Shown: positions 7,713 through 16,256, counted from the first letter of the stretch. The stretch is 64,000 bases of DNA from Pseudomonas sp. CFBP13508 (GCF_005233515.1 NZ_QFZZ01000011.1:62001-126000), one strand, 5' to 3'. Notes: generated by a model not told the origin, from the letters alone. Made by a program: numbers and translations.

Positions 7713-9124
7713 CGCCTGATAAAAAGGTCAAAATCCTCGCCACCCTCGGCCCGGCGGTCGATGGTATCGACGACATCCGCGAGCTGGTCGAGGCCGGGGT
7801 CAATATCTTCCGGCTGAATTTCAGCCACGGCGATCACGCCGACCACGCCAAGCGCTATCAGTGGATCCGCGAAGTCGAGCGCCAGCTCAACTACCCGCTG
7901 GGCATTCTGATGGATCTGCAGGGGCCGAAACTGCGGGTCGGCAAGTTCGCTGACGGCAAAGTGCAGTTGCATCGCGGTCAGGCCTTCCGTCTCGATCTCG
8001 ATGCGACACCGGGCGATGAACGCCGGGTCAACCTGCCGCACCCAGAGATCATCGCTGCGCTGGAAGCCGGCATGGATCTGCTGCTCGACGACGGCAAACT
8101 GCGCCTGCGTGTGGTCACCAAGTACGCCGATGCGATCGACACCAGCGTGCTCAACGGCGGCGAACTGTCCGATCGCAAGGGCGTGAACGTGCCGCAAGCG
8201 GTGCTCGACCTGAGCCCGCTGACCGCCAAGGATCGCCGCGATCTGAGTTTCGGTCTGGAGCTGGGCGTCGACTGGGTTGCGTTGTCGTTCGTGCAGCGTC
8301 CGCAAGACATTGTCGAAGCCCGCGAATTGATCGGCGACAAGGCGTTTTTGATGGCGAAAATCGAGAAGCCTTCGGCGGTCGAGCAACTGCGTGAGATTGC
8401 TGAGTTGAGCGACGCGATCATGGTCGCGCGCGGGGATCTGGGTGTTGAAGTGCCGGCGGAGAGCGTGCCGCAGATTCAGAAAAACATCATCACCACTTGC
8501 CGTGCGCTGGGCAAACCGGTGGTGGTGGCGACGCAGATGCTCGAGTCGATGCGCTTCTCCCCTGCCCCGACCCGCGCCGAAGTCACCGACGTCGCCAACG
8601 CCGTGGCCGAAGGCGCCGATGCGGTGATGCTCTCGGCGGAAACCGCCTCTGGTGAATACCCGCTGGAAGCGGTGCAGATGATGAGCAAGATCATCCGTCA
8701 GGTTGAGAACGGCCCGGATTACCAGACTCAGCTCGACGTCAGCCGACCGAAAGCCGAGGCGACCGTTTCCGATGCGATCAGTTGCGCGATCCGCCGGATC
8801 AGCAACGTGTTGCCGGTGGCGGTGCTGGTCAATTACAGCGAGTCGGGCGCCTCGACGTTGCGCGCATCGCGCGAGCGGCCGAAAGCGCCGATCCTCAATC
8901 TGACGCCGAACCTGCAAACGGCGCGGCGCTTGAGCGTGGCGTGGGGCATTCATTCGGTGGTCAACGATCGCCTGCGTCAGGTCGACGAAGTCTGCTCGAC
9001 CGCGCTGGAGATTGCTCAGGCGCAAGGGATGGCCGAGCGTGGCGACACGCTGCTGATCACCGCCGGCGTGCCGTTCGGGCAGCCGGGGTCGACCAATTCG
9101 CTGCGCATTGAGACGTTGATTTAG
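7709..9124 (+). CDS. pyk: Pyruvate kinase
   Basis: A 471-residue pyruvate kinase converting PEP and ADP to pyruvate and ATP. Visible signatures are KVKILATLGPAVDGI at the N-terminus, IFRLNFSHGDH, MDLQGPKLRVG, the catalytic block FLMAKIEKPSAVEQL, and VMLSAETASGEYPLEA. The C-terminal allosteric domain is present. It overlaps ttuD by 4 bp, so the two are translationally coupled and devote this paralogue to glycerate-derived carbon (2-phosphoglycerate reaches it via enolase encoded elsewhere). Confidence 0.95.
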   Translation: MTPDKKVKILATLGPAVDGIDDIRELVEAGVNIFRLNFSHGDHADHAKRYQWIREVERQLNYPLGILMDLQGPKLRVGKFADGKVQLHRGQAFRLDLDATPGDERRVNLPHPEIIAALEAGMDLLLDDGKLRLRVVTKYADAIDTSVLNGGELSDRKGVNVPQAVLDLSPLTAKDRRDLSFGLELGVDWVALSFVQRPQDIVEARELIGDKAFLMAKIEKPSAVEQLREIAELSDAIMVARGDLGVEVPAESVPQIQKNIITTCRALGKPVVVATQMLESMRFSPAPTRAEVTDVANAVAEGADAVMLSAETASGEYPLEAVQMMSKIIRQVENGPDYQTQLDVSRPKAEATVSDAISCAIRRISNVLPVAVLVNYSESGASTLRASRERPKAPILNLTPNLQTARRLSVAWGIHSVVNDRLRQVDEVCSTALEIAQAQGMAERGDTLLITAGVPFGQPGSTNSLRIETLI

Positions 9125-9140
9125 CGCTTGTACCGGCCTC

Positions 9141-9232
9141 TTCGCGAGCAGGCTCGCTCCCACATTGGTTCTGTGTCGATCACAGAACCGAGACTGGACG
9201 CAGATCCATGTGGGAGCGAGCCTGCTCGCGAA
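9141..9232. repeat. REP doublet (REPIN) after pyk
   Basis: Inverted REPs at 9141-9164 and 9209-9232, 17 bp after the pyk stop. It probably serves as the hairpin at the end of the glyoxylate operon. Read in one frame the REP gives a spurious GASLLAK peptide upstream of the next gene. Confidence 0.9.
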
Positions 9233-9269
9233 GCAGGCGCCTCGGTTTTCCCTGACTTTCAGAACTGCC

Positions 9270-10184
9270 ATGCCTGCCAATCACTTCAACACCCACTGCC
9301 CCGACTGGGCCGAGGCTTTGCTCAACGGTTTCAGTCAGATTTTCTTCCAGCGCCATCCGCTGTGCGGCCTGCTGTGTCTGTTGGCAATTCTGCTGACGGC
9401 GCCGGTGCTGTTCGCCGGGGCGCTGCTCGGTGGCGTCGCCGGTCTGCTCACCGCGCAACGGCGCAACTACGCCAAGGCCGATCGCCAGGCCGGGTTGTTC
9501 AGCTACAACGGCGTGCTGCTCGGCCTGCTGCTGAGCCTGTATTTCCCTTGGTCGCCACTGCTGCCGCCGTTGATTCTTGCGGCGGGCGGCTTGAGTGCGA
9601 TGCTCACTCAGCAATGGCTCAAACATGTGTACCGCAGTCGCGCCATACCGGCGTATACCTCGCCGTTCGTGGCGCTCAGCTGGGTGCTGCTGATGTTCGC
9701 CGAACCGTCCGCGCCGGTGGCATCGGTCGACCTGAACACGACAAATCTGCTGGCCGCTGAACTGCGCGGATTCGGCCAGGTTATGTTCCTCGACCATCCT
9801 TTGGCCGGGGCGTTGATTGCCAGCGGTCTGCTGATTGCCGATCGCCGTGCGTTCTGCTGGGCGCTGCTGGCGTCGGCGATCGGCCTGGGCTCGAGTCTGC
9901 TGCACCACGAAACGTCCGCCGCACTGCTCGGACTCGGTGGCTACAACGCTGTACTCGCCGCCCTCGCCTTCAGCGCTCAGCGACAAAATCCGTGGCTGCC
10001 GCTGCTCGCCATTGTCCTGGCCCTGCTGGTGACGCCGCTGTTTGCCGCCCTCGGGCTGGCCACCCTGACCGCGCCGTTCATCCTCGCCTGCTGGTTGATT
10101 CGTGCCGGCATTCAAATGCTTGGCAAAGCGTCGCTTGCGCATGAGTCTTGCGCTCACGAGGAGAATCACCCTAGGCTGCGCTGA
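9270..10184 (+). CDS. Urea transporter (UT/Yut family)
   Basis: A 304-residue polytopic membrane protein with about ten hydrophobic segments. It shows the internal duplication of the urea-transporter family: FSYNGVLLGLLLSLYF and, about 160 residues later, LLGLGGYNAVLAALAFSA. These NG/YN half-repeats line the urea pore. The ATG at 9270 (MPANHFNTHCPDW) is chosen because the upstream in-frame extension from 9165 is translated REP DNA. No urease genes are nearby. Substrate specificity is inferred from family. Confidence 0.85.
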   Translation: MPANHFNTHCPDWAEALLNGFSQIFFQRHPLCGLLCLLAILLTAPVLFAGALLGGVAGLLTAQRRNYAKADRQAGLFSYNGVLLGLLLSLYFPWSPLLPPLILAAGGLSAMLTQQWLKHVYRSRAIPAYTSPFVALSWVLLMFAEPSAPVASVDLNTTNLLAAELRGFGQVMFLDHPLAGALIASGLLIADRRAFCWALLASAIGLGSSLLHHETSAALLGLGGYNAVLAALAFSAQRQNPWLPLLAIVLALLVTPLFAALGLATLTAPFILACWLIRAGIQMLGKASLAHESCAHEENHPRLR

Positions 10185-10205
10185 TCTTCGATTCAGGCGT
10201 TATCC

Positions 10206-11030
10206 ATGGACAGCAGCAACAATTGGCGCGAACGGCTCTACGTCATGATTTTCCAGAGCGACACCCCGGCCGGGCGTCGCTTCGACGGCATCCTGTTGGT
10301 GATCATCCTCGCCAGCCTGGTGATCGTGATGCTCGACAGTATCGACAGCATTCACCGTAATTACGCCGACGTTCTGGCCTATATCGAGTGGGGCTTCACG
10401 GCGATTTTCCTCGGCGAGTACATCCTGCGTCTGTACTGCTCGCCCAAGCCACTGCGCTATGCCTTCAGCTTTTATGGTCTGGTGGATCTGCTTGCGATCG
10501 TGCCGGGCATCCTCGCGCTGTATTACAGCGATGCGCAGTATCTGCTGATCATCCGCATCATTCGGATGCTGCGGATTTTCCGCGTGCTCAAGCTCAGCCC
10601 GTATCTCAAGCAAGCCAACTATCTGATGTCGGCGCTGCGCGGCAGCAAGCAGAAAATCGTCGTGTTTCTGGTCAGCGTGTGCACGCTGGTGACGGTGTTC
10701 GGCACGCTGATGTACGTGATCGAAGGCCCGGAGCATGGCTTCACCAGTATTCCCAAGGGCATCTATTGGGCGATCGTAACCTTGACCACTGTGGGCTTCG
10801 GCGACATCGTGCCGAAGACGCCGCTGGGCCAGGTGATTTCCTCGCTGGTGATGATCACCGGTTACTCGATCATCGCCGTGCCCACAGGGATTTTTACTGC
10901 AGAACTGGCCAATGCGATGCGCGGCGAGCAGCTGCAAACTGACTGCCCGGGCTGTCAGAAAAAGATCCACGAGCAGAGCGCGGCGTTCTGTTCGCGCTGC
11001 GGTAGTCAGCTGTTCAAGAAACTGGAATAA
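10206..11030 (+). CDS. Voltage-gated potassium channel with C-terminal Cys4 tail
   Basis: A 274-residue six-helix ion channel. S4 is IIRMLRIFRVLKL (118-130) with regularly spaced arginines, and the selectivity filter is TVGFGD at 195-200. After S6 a short tail carries C247-x2-C250 and C262-x2-C265, a zinc-ribbon-like pair of knuckles. The usual cytoplasmic C-terminus of prokaryotic Kv channels is short, so the tail may assemble the tetramer or sense redox/metal; that is inference. It starts 21 bp after the urea transporter and may be co-transcribed. Confidence 0.88.
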   Translation: MDSSNNWRERLYVMIFQSDTPAGRRFDGILLVIILASLVIVMLDSIDSIHRNYADVLAYIEWGFTAIFLGEYILRLYCSPKPLRYAFSFYGLVDLLAIVPGILALYYSDAQYLLIIRIIRMLRIFRVLKLSPYLKQANYLMSALRGSKQKIVVFLVSVCTLVTVFGTLMYVIEGPEHGFTSIPKGIYWAIVTLTTVGFGDIVPKTPLGQVISSLVMITGYSIIAVPTGIFTAELANAMRGEQLQTDCPGCQKKIHEQSAAFCSRCGSQLFKKLE

Positions 11031-11053
11031 GCACAGAGCTTTTTAATCTTTAA

Positions 11054-11081
11054 GCGACTATGCGAGGCCCGCTATAGTCGC
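11054..11081 (+). promoter_or_regulatory. Promoter/operator candidate for sbp
   Basis: An inverted repeat GCGACTAT (11054-11061) / ATAGTCGC (11074-11081) overlaps a good -10 hexamer TATAGT (11073-11078), about 55 bp before sbp. It could be a repressor or CysB-type control site; the factor is unknown. Confidence 0.4.
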
Positions 11082-11133
11082 TGGCAAATCGCCTCATTTT
11101 TGACACGACACCCCATAGAACAAGGAATGCGCA

Positions 11134-12132
11134 GTGAAAAAACTCTTTGGCGCCTCACTTCTCGCCGCCGGCCTGGCCTTGGCCAACATCGCCCAGGCAG
11201 CACCGACGCTGCTCAACGTTTCCTACGACGTGATGCGCGATTTCTACAAGGACTACAACACTGCGTTCCAGAAGCACTGGCAAGCCGAGCACAAGGAGAA
11301 CATCACCGTGCAGATGTCCTTCGGCGGCTCGAGCAAGCAGGCGCGTTCGGTGATCGACGGCCTGCCGGCTGACGTCATCACCATGAACATGGCCACCGAC
11401 ATCAATGCCCTCGCCGACAACGGCAAACTGGTCCCGGACAATTGGGTCACGCGCCTGCCGAACAACAGCGCGCCGTTTACCTCGGCGACGGTGTTCATCG
11501 TCCGCAAGGGCAACCCGAAGGCCTTGAAAGACTGGCCGGATCTGCTCAAGGACGGCGTACAGGTGATCGTGCCGAACCCGAAAACTTCCGGTAATGGCCG
11601 CTACACCTACCTGTCAGCCTGGGGCTATGTGCTGAAAAACGGCGGCGACGAGAACAAGGCCAAGGACTTCGTCGGCAAGCTGTTCAAGCAGGCGCCGGTA
11701 CTGGACACCGGTGGCCGCGCCGCCACCACCACGTTCATGACCAACCAGATCGGCGACGTGCTGGTGACCTTTGAAAACGAAGCGGAAATGATCGCTCGCG
11801 AGTTCGGTCGCGATCAGTTCGAAGTCATCTACCCGACCGTCTCCGCAGAAGCCGAGCCACCGGTTTCGGTGGTCGATAAAGTCGTCGACAAGAAAGGCTC
11901 GCGCGCTGCGGCTGACGAGTATCTGAAGTACCTGTGGTCGCCGGAAGGACAGGAAATTGCGGCGGCCAACTACCTGCGCCCGCGTGACCCGACGGTGCTG
12001 GCGAAGTACACCGACCGCTTCCCGAAAGTCGACTTCCTTTCGGTGGAGAAGACCTTTGGGGACTGGCGCACGGTGCAGAAAACCCACTTCAATGATGGTG
12101 GCGTGTTCGATCAGATTTATAGCGGGCAGTAA
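11134..12132 (+). CDS. sbp: Periplasmic sulfate-binding protein of an ABC transporter
   Basis: A 332-residue sulfate/thiosulfate solute-binding protein. It begins with a Sec signal peptide (MKKLFGASLLAAGLALANIAQA, cleavage after about residue 22), then LLNVSYDVMRDFYKDYN. Family motifs MSFGGSSKQARSVIDGLPADV and VPNPKTSGNGRYTYLSAWGY are intact. It delivers sulfate to CysTWA permeases. The transporter genes are absent here and a strong terminator follows, so it is an orphan binding protein serving a transporter encoded elsewhere. Confidence 0.95.
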   Translation: MKKLFGASLLAAGLALANIAQAAPTLLNVSYDVMRDFYKDYNTAFQKHWQAEHKENITVQMSFGGSSKQARSVIDGLPADVITMNMATDINALADNGKLVPDNWVTRLPNNSAPFTSATVFIVRKGNPKALKDWPDLLKDGVQVIVPNPKTSGNGRYTYLSAWGYVLKNGGDENKAKDFVGKLFKQAPVLDTGGRAATTTFMTNQIGDVLVTFENEAEMIAREFGRDQFEVIYPTVSAEAEPPVSVVDKVVDKKGSRAAADEYLKYLWSPEGQEIAAANYLRPRDPTVLAKYTDRFPKVDFLSVEKTFGDWRTVQKTHFNDGGVFDQIYSGQ

Positions 12133-12151
12133 GTCTTGATCTGAAAAAATC

Positions 12152-12182
12152 AAAAGGCGACCCGCTGGGGTCGCCTTTTTTG
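12152..12182 (+). terminator. Rho-independent terminator of sbp
   Basis: GGCGACCC-gctg-GGGTCGCC stem flanked by A-rich and T-rich tracts (TTTTTTT), 20 bp after the sbp stop. The A tract on the left makes it usable in both directions. Confidence 0.92.
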
Positions 12183-12192
12183 TTGAGCCAGA

Positions 12193-12410
12193 AGCCCCTC
12201 ACCCCAGCCCTCTCCCATTGTGAGAGGGGGCCGACCGAGGTGACTCAAGTCAGACATCGACCTGCAGGACCGAGTCGATTATGGATCGAGAGAGATAATT
12301 TTTGGATTCGACCGTTGTGGATTCAGCGAATAATCATCAGGTCGGCGTACCTCCCAAGCATCCCCCGATCGGTTCCCTCTCCCTCTGGGAGAGGGTTAGG
12401 GTGAGGGGCT
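12193..12410. repeat. MITE-like repeat, copy A (about 218 bp)
   Basis: Terminal inverted repeats of about 24 bp (AGCCCCTCACCC...CCCTCTCCC, two mismatches) bound a non-coding interior holding GGGGGCCGACCGAG and CAGGTCGGCGTA. The same ends and interior words occur at 54994-55192. There is no coding capacity. It occupies half of the 443-bp gap between sbp and the MFS gene; the remaining 165 bp (12411-12575) hold only AT-richer promoter-like sequence for the MFS gene. Confidence 0.75.
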
Positions 12411-12575
12411 TTTATGGGTGTACCAGGAAATACAAGACCCTACCCGCCCCTTTGACCCAGATTTCAAAACCAGTCATTACACAACGTAATAACAGTTATC
12501 ATCCAAAAACGTCTTCTGCTAACCCGCGCTGTCCATTAGCCTCATCGCTTTCCTGTGCTCGACCCGAGATCCCCT

Positions 12576-13763
12576 ATGACCACCACTCCTCACGCAATGA
12601 CCCGAGGCATGGTCCTGCTGTTCGCGTTTTGCTGCGGCGCCATTGTTGCCAACATCTACTACGCACAACCGATCATCGGCCTGATCGCGCCGGACATCGG
12701 CCTCTCCGACACCATGGCCAGTTTCATCGTCTCGCTGACGCAGATCGGCTATGCGTTGGGCCTGTTCTTTCTGGTGCCGTTGGGAGATCTGCTGGAAAAC
12801 CGGCGGCTGATGATCATCACCACGCTGGTGGCAATCGCCAGTCTGCTTGGCGCAGCGTTTACCGAGCAGCCCAACGTGTTCCTGCTGATCTCACTGCTGG
12901 TCGGCTTCAGCTCGGTGTCGGTGCAGATCCTGATTCCGCTGGCCGCGCATCTGGCGCCGGAAGAGTCCCGTGGCCGCGTGGTTGGCGGGATCATGGGCGG
13001 TTTGCTGCTGGGTATTCTTTTGGCGCGACCGGTGTCGAGCGTGGTCGCCGATCACCTCGGCTGGCGCGCCATGTTCATGATCGCCGCAGCGCTGATGGCA
13101 GCGATCAGCATGGTGCTGGCGCTGACCGTGCCCAAGCGCCAGCCAGATCACAGCGCAACTTATGGCCAATTGATCGGCTCGCTGTGGACGCTGCTGCGCC
13201 AGCAACCGGTGCTGCGTCACCGGGCGTTTTATCAGGGCTGTATGTTTGCCACGTTCAGCCTGTTCTGGACCGCCGTGCCGCTGGAGCTGGCGCGCAACCA
13301 TGGCCTGTCGCAAAGCGAAATCGCGATATTCGCCTTGGTCGGCGCTATCGGAGCCATCGCCGCGCCGATCAGCGGCCGTCTCGCCGATGCCGGCCACACA
13401 CGCATCGCCTCGCTGCTGGCCATGCTCTTCGCCAGCCTGAGCTTCCTGCCCGCCTTCATTCACCCGGCCTACAGCGTCATCGGCCTGGCCGTAACCGGCG
13501 TGGTACTCGACTTCTGCGTGCAGATGAACATGGTCCTGGGCCAACGCGCGGTGTACTCGCTGGACGCGAAAAGTCGTGGCCGTTTGAACGCGCTGTACAT
13601 GACCAGCATCTTCATCGGCGGCGCCTTCGGCTCCTCGGTGGCCAGCGCGGTATACGAGCATGGCGGCTGGTTGTGGATCGTGATTGTTGGCAGCGTGTTT
13701 CCGTTGCTGGCGTTGTTGCGGTTTTTGAGCACTTCACGACGCGCTTCATTGGCCACGGCTTGA
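12576..13763 (+). CDS. MFS transporter (drug:H+ antiporter-like)
   Basis: A 395-residue major facilitator with about twelve hydrophobic segments. The N-terminus has VANIYYAQPIIGLIAPDIG and the conserved loop 2-3 motif PLGDLLENRRLM (motif A). A second motif-A-like loop (SGRLADAGHTRI) lies at mid-protein after helix 8. Such 12-TM DHA1 members export small molecules; substrate is unknown. The ATG at 12576 is preferred over a GTG at 12555. It is monocistronic and followed by three REPs. Confidence 0.85.
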   Translation: MTTTPHAMTRGMVLLFAFCCGAIVANIYYAQPIIGLIAPDIGLSDTMASFIVSLTQIGYALGLFFLVPLGDLLENRRLMIITTLVAIASLLGAAFTEQPNVFLLISLLVGFSSVSVQILIPLAAHLAPEESRGRVVGGIMGGLLLGILLARPVSSVVADHLGWRAMFMIAAALMAAISMVLALTVPKRQPDHSATYGQLIGSLWTLLRQQPVLRHRAFYQGCMFATFSLFWTAVPLELARNHGLSQSEIAIFALVGAIGAIAAPISGRLADAGHTRIASLLAMLFASLSFLPAFIHPAYSVIGLAVTGVVLDFCVQMNMVLGQRAVYSLDAKSRGRLNALYMTSIFIGGAFGSSVASAVYEHGGWLWIVIVGSVFPLLALLRFLSTSRRASLATA

Positions 13764-13776
13764 GGGCGTCAAAAGC

Positions 13777-13928
13777 TTCGCGAGCAAGCTCGCTCCCACA
13801 GGTTTTGGGTGACCTGCGAATCACTGCAATACACAAAACCAGTGTGGGAGCGAGCCTGCTCGCGAACGCGGTGTGTCAGCCAGATGAGTGCCTGACCTGA
13901 CGCCTTCGCGAGCAGGCTCGCTCCCACA
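13777..13928. repeat. Three REP units between the MFS gene and hicB
   Basis: REPs at 13777-13800, 13843-13866 (inverted) and 13905-13928. The first two make a doublet; the third is a singlet 14 bp from the hicB stop. They separate the convergent MFS and hicAB transcripts. Confidence 0.9.
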
Positions 13929-13941
13929 ATTGGACAAGCCT

Positions 13942-14346
13942 TCAATACCGAACCAGTTTCTCCATCGCCGCATCCGCCAGAAACGACGAGCGGCTTTTCA
14001 CGTTGTGCTCGCGCACATAGCGATCGATGCGCTGAATCACATAACCGGGCAGCGTAACGTTGACCTTCTCGGTCTTGCCCAGATACGGCGAGATATCCAG
14101 CTCCAGCATGCCCCAGCCCATCCTGGCAAAATCCGGATGGCTGCGATGCGCCGCTGCCGAGGTCGGCATCGGAATCGCCTGACCGGCCGCCGCGATCTCC
14201 TGCAGCATGAGGTGAGCCACTTCCACGGCCGCGTTGTAGGCCTCCTCAAAGCTGTCCCCGGCCGTGACTGCGCCGGGAATATCGGGGATCTGAATGCCGA
14301 TGGCAGTGTTCTCGTCACCCCACTCGATGCAGATGGGATATTGCAT
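13942..14346 (-). CDS. hicB: HicB antitoxin
   Basis: A 134-residue HicB. The N-terminal partial RNase-H-like fold (YPICIEWGDENTAIGIQIPDIPG and SFEEAYNAAVEVAHLML) masks the toxin. The C-terminal ribbon-helix-helix (KVNVTLPGYVIQRIDRYVREHN, residues 93-114) binds the operator. The ATG overlaps the hicA stop by one base (TAATG), giving translational coupling. Together with HicA it forms a type II toxin-antitoxin pair that represses its own promoter. Confidence 0.93.
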   Translation of the reverse strand: MQYPICIEWGDENTAIGIQIPDIPGAVTAGDSFEEAYNAAVEVAHLMLQEIAAAGQAIPMPTSAAAHRSHPDFARMGWGMLELDISPYLGKTEKVNVTLPGYVIQRIDRYVREHNVKSRSSFLADAAMEKLVRY

Positions 14347-14558
14347 TACGGATCTCCTTCATGACGGGTTGGCGGGCTGAATAACCCCGCGCGCCGCCGA
14401 ATGCTTTTGACTGTCCCCAGCGGTAAATCCTTTTTCGGATGCGGGACGGCAATCGTGTTCGGGTTGTAACGATGAGTGAAGATGTGATGACTGCCCGCAA
14501 CCCGATCCAGCGTCCAGCCCGCCTCCTCCAGCTCCTTCATCAATAGCCTGCTCTGCAC
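14346..14558 (-). CDS. hicA: HicA mRNA interferase toxin
   Basis: A 70-residue HicA with a dsRBD-like fold. The catalytic histidine is H24 in RVAGSHHIFTHR, and the family C-terminal block VPHPKKDLPLGTVKSIRRRAGL is intact. GTG at 14558 is chosen because AAGGAGG ends 6 nt upstream; TTG at 14561 would be too close. The C-terminus is about ten residues longer than usual (SPPTRHEGDP), running to the overlap with hicB. It cleaves mRNA when HicB is lost. Confidence 0.9.
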   Translation of the reverse strand: MQSRLLMKELEEAGWTLDRVAGSHHIFTHRYNPNTIAVPHPKKDLPLGTVKSIRRRAGLFSPPTRHEGDP

Positions 14559-14589
14559 CAACCGCCTCCTTGGCCTGGCCCATTAAAAG

Positions 14590-14603
14590 TAACTCTAGAG
14601 TTA
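14590..14603. promoter_or_regulatory. hicAB operator candidate TAACTCTAGAGTTA
   Basis: A perfect 14-bp palindrome 32 bp upstream of the hicA start, in the divergent region between the two toxin-antitoxin modules. It is well placed as the site for the HicB ribbon-helix-helix domain. A second, weaker inverted repeat CGAAT/ATTCG lies at 14682-14699 nearer the other module. Confidence 0.6.
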
Positions 14604-14741
14604 TCTTTACTCAAGCACAGAGTGGGACGGGGTGATGGTTGGTTGTTTTACAAAGTATTCCTGAACCAGTTTCGTTTATTGCGAATTTCGTTTGATTCGA
14701 ATAACGTCCGCGGATCTTCCTTACAATGCTGGAACTGTCTT

Positions 14742-15209
14742 ATGACCACCGCTACTCCATCCGCCATCAATCTGCCCGTCGAACGTGAGGTCAAAGCCGC
14801 GATTGCAGGCCAGCGCGCCCTGACCGCATTTCTCGCAAGCGGTTTTGAAACTCAGCGAATCCAGATTTTTGATGAACAGAACGAAGCCCACAGCGTCGAG
14901 CTGCCAACATCGGCGTTGCGCTTGCTGAGCGATATCCTCGCGGCGCTGGCGCAGGGCAACGCTGTGAAGGTGGTACCGATCCACGCGGAGCTGACCACGC
15001 AGGAAGCTGCCGATCTGCTCAACGTCTCACGTCCGCACATGATCAAACTGCTGGAGCGCGGTGAGATTTCCTACCACAAAACAGGCAAGCACCGACGTGT
15101 GCGTTTTGCCGATCTGATGGAATATAAAACCCGGCGAGACACCGCCAGCGAGCAGGCAATGATGCTTCTCGCGGAGCAGGCACAGGCGCTAAGGACAGGA
15201 TACGAGTGA
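14742..15209 (+). CDS. Antitoxin with excisionase-type HTH (partner of the PIN toxin)
   Basis: A 155-residue protein whose residues 84-128 (ELTTQEAADLLNVSRPHM, GEISYHKTGKHRRVRFADL) form a MerR/excisionase-type winged HTH; the first 80 residues are a variable region. Such proteins pair with PIN-domain toxins in a recognised type II family. The ATG at 14742 is preferred; an upstream in-frame start at 14622 has no family support. The stop overlaps the PIN gene start (GTGA), so the antitoxin is made first and coupled to the toxin. Confidence 0.82.
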   Translation: MTTATPSAINLPVEREVKAAIAGQRALTAFLASGFETQRIQIFDEQNEAHSVELPTSALRLLSDILAALAQGNAVKVVPIHAELTTQEAADLLNVSRPHMIKLLERGEISYHKTGKHRRVRFADLMEYKTRRDTASEQAMMLLAEQAQALRTGYE

Positions 15210-15781
15210 GGCATTCCTCTTTCACTGCTGTATACGATGCATGCGTTTTATATCCGGCCCCTCTAAGAGATTTCCTGATGTGGCTCGCGTTGTCAGGGCT
15301 GTATCGGGCTCGCTGGACTCAGGAAATACACCACGAATGGAAGCGTAACTTATTGAAGAACAGATCCGACCTGACCCTCGAACAACTCGATCGCACATCG
15401 CAATTGATGGACCTGGCCATTCCAGACGCGTGTATCGATGGCTATGAAGACTTGGTGTCAGGCCTGACACTGCCTGATGAGAACGATCGCCATGTTCTAG
15501 CGGCCGCAATCCGATGCGGTGCCGATGTAATAGTGACGTTCAACCTGAAAGATTTCCCCACCCGTCACCTCGCGCCATACGGCATTGAAGCTCAGCACCC
15601 GGATGAGTTTGTGGAAAACCTTTTCCATCTTGATTCGGCTGCCGTCGTCGCTGCGGCTCAAAGCCAGCGACGGCAATTGAAAACGCCCAATGTGGAGGTG
15701 GACAAATATCTTGGCTTTCTCCAACGGCAAGGACTAGTCGAGTCGGTAAAGGTGTTAGCCAACTATCGTGCGATTCTCTGA
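15206..15781 (+). CDS. PIN-domain ribonuclease toxin
   Basis: A 191-residue PIN protein. The four acidic residues expected for the metal site can be picked out: D11 (AVYDACVLYPAP), E44 (IHHEWKRN), D94 (LPDENDRHVLAAA) and D116 (FNLKDFP). It uses a GTG start in a 4-bp overlap with the antitoxin gene. Members of this group are longer than classic VapC (about 130) because of a C-terminal helical extension, seen here after residue 125. It is expected to cleave RNA; the target is unknown. Confidence 0.85.
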   Translation: MRHSSFTAVYDACVLYPAPLRDFLMWLALSGLYRARWTQEIHHEWKRNLLKNRSDLTLEQLDRTSQLMDLAIPDACIDGYEDLVSGLTLPDENDRHVLAAAIRCGADVIVTFNLKDFPTRHLAPYGIEAQHPDEFVENLFHLDSAAVVAAAQSQRRQLKTPNVEVDKYLGFLQRQGLVESVKVLANYRAIL

Positions 15782-15792
15782 AAATCAGACGC

Positions 15793-15821
15793 AAAAAAAA
15801 CGGCGATCCCAGGATCGCCGT
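15793..15821 (-). terminator. Terminator between the PIN gene and the lipoprotein gene
   Basis: A CGGCGATCC/GGATCGCCG stem with an A8 run at 15793-15800, which becomes a U tract on the minus strand after the lipoprotein gene. Position between two convergent genes suggests use by both, with a weaker T run on the plus strand. Confidence 0.85.
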
Positions 15822-15826
15822 TTCTC

Positions 15827-16231
15827 TTACTGCCCGAATTTCTTGCCCAACCCCGGCGGGACGCCGTGGATGTTGGTGTCTTCCCACGGGCCGTTGGGGC
15901 TGACCGAGCGGCTCCAGCCGTTGTTCCAGCGGTAGTAGGTGCGCTGGCGGTAGAAGGTGTTGGTCTGGTCGTCGAGGACGTAGACGCCGAGTTTCTGGTC
16001 CCAGTGGCTGTTGCCGCCCGGTGGCGGGGCGAAGCTGGCCGAGGTGCGTGGCACGGGCTTGGCGGGTTTGGCCGGGATGCTCTTGCCGGGAGTCGGCGAG
16101 GTCGACGGGGTCGGGCTCGGTTGCGAAGGCGGGATCGGTGGCAGGCTGGTGGTCGGTTCCGGGCGTTGTACCGCACATGCACTCAAGCCCAGGGCCAGTG
16201 TGAGGACTGTGATGCGGGCGATGGTGTGCAT
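15827..16231 (-). CDS. Small proline-rich lipoprotein
   Basis: A 134-residue protein with a lipoprotein signal peptide: basic start, hydrophobic core and lipobox LSAC with C19 as the lipidated cysteine. A Pro/Ser/Thr-rich linker (residues 25-75) follows, then a compact aromatic C-terminal domain with DDQTNTFYRQRTYYRWNNGW. No family is recognised. It lies 25 bp downstream of ccmI on the same strand and ends at a terminator, so it is probably the last gene of the ccm transcript. Confidence 0.75.
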   Translation of the reverse strand: MHTIARITVLTLALGLSACAVQRPEPTTSLPPIPPSQPSPTPSTSPTPGKSIPAKPAKPVPRTSASFAPPPGGNSHWDQKLGVYVLDDQTNTFYRQRTYYRWNNGWSRSVSPNGPWEDTNIHGVPPGLGKKFGQ

Positions 16232-16256
16232 GGCGGTGCTTTCCTGTTGGATCCGG

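Noticed and set aside
9165..9269. N-terminal extension of the urea transporter from 9165
   Set aside because: The added residues (GASLLAKQA and neighbours) are a translated REP element; the ATG at 9270 begins the conserved protein.
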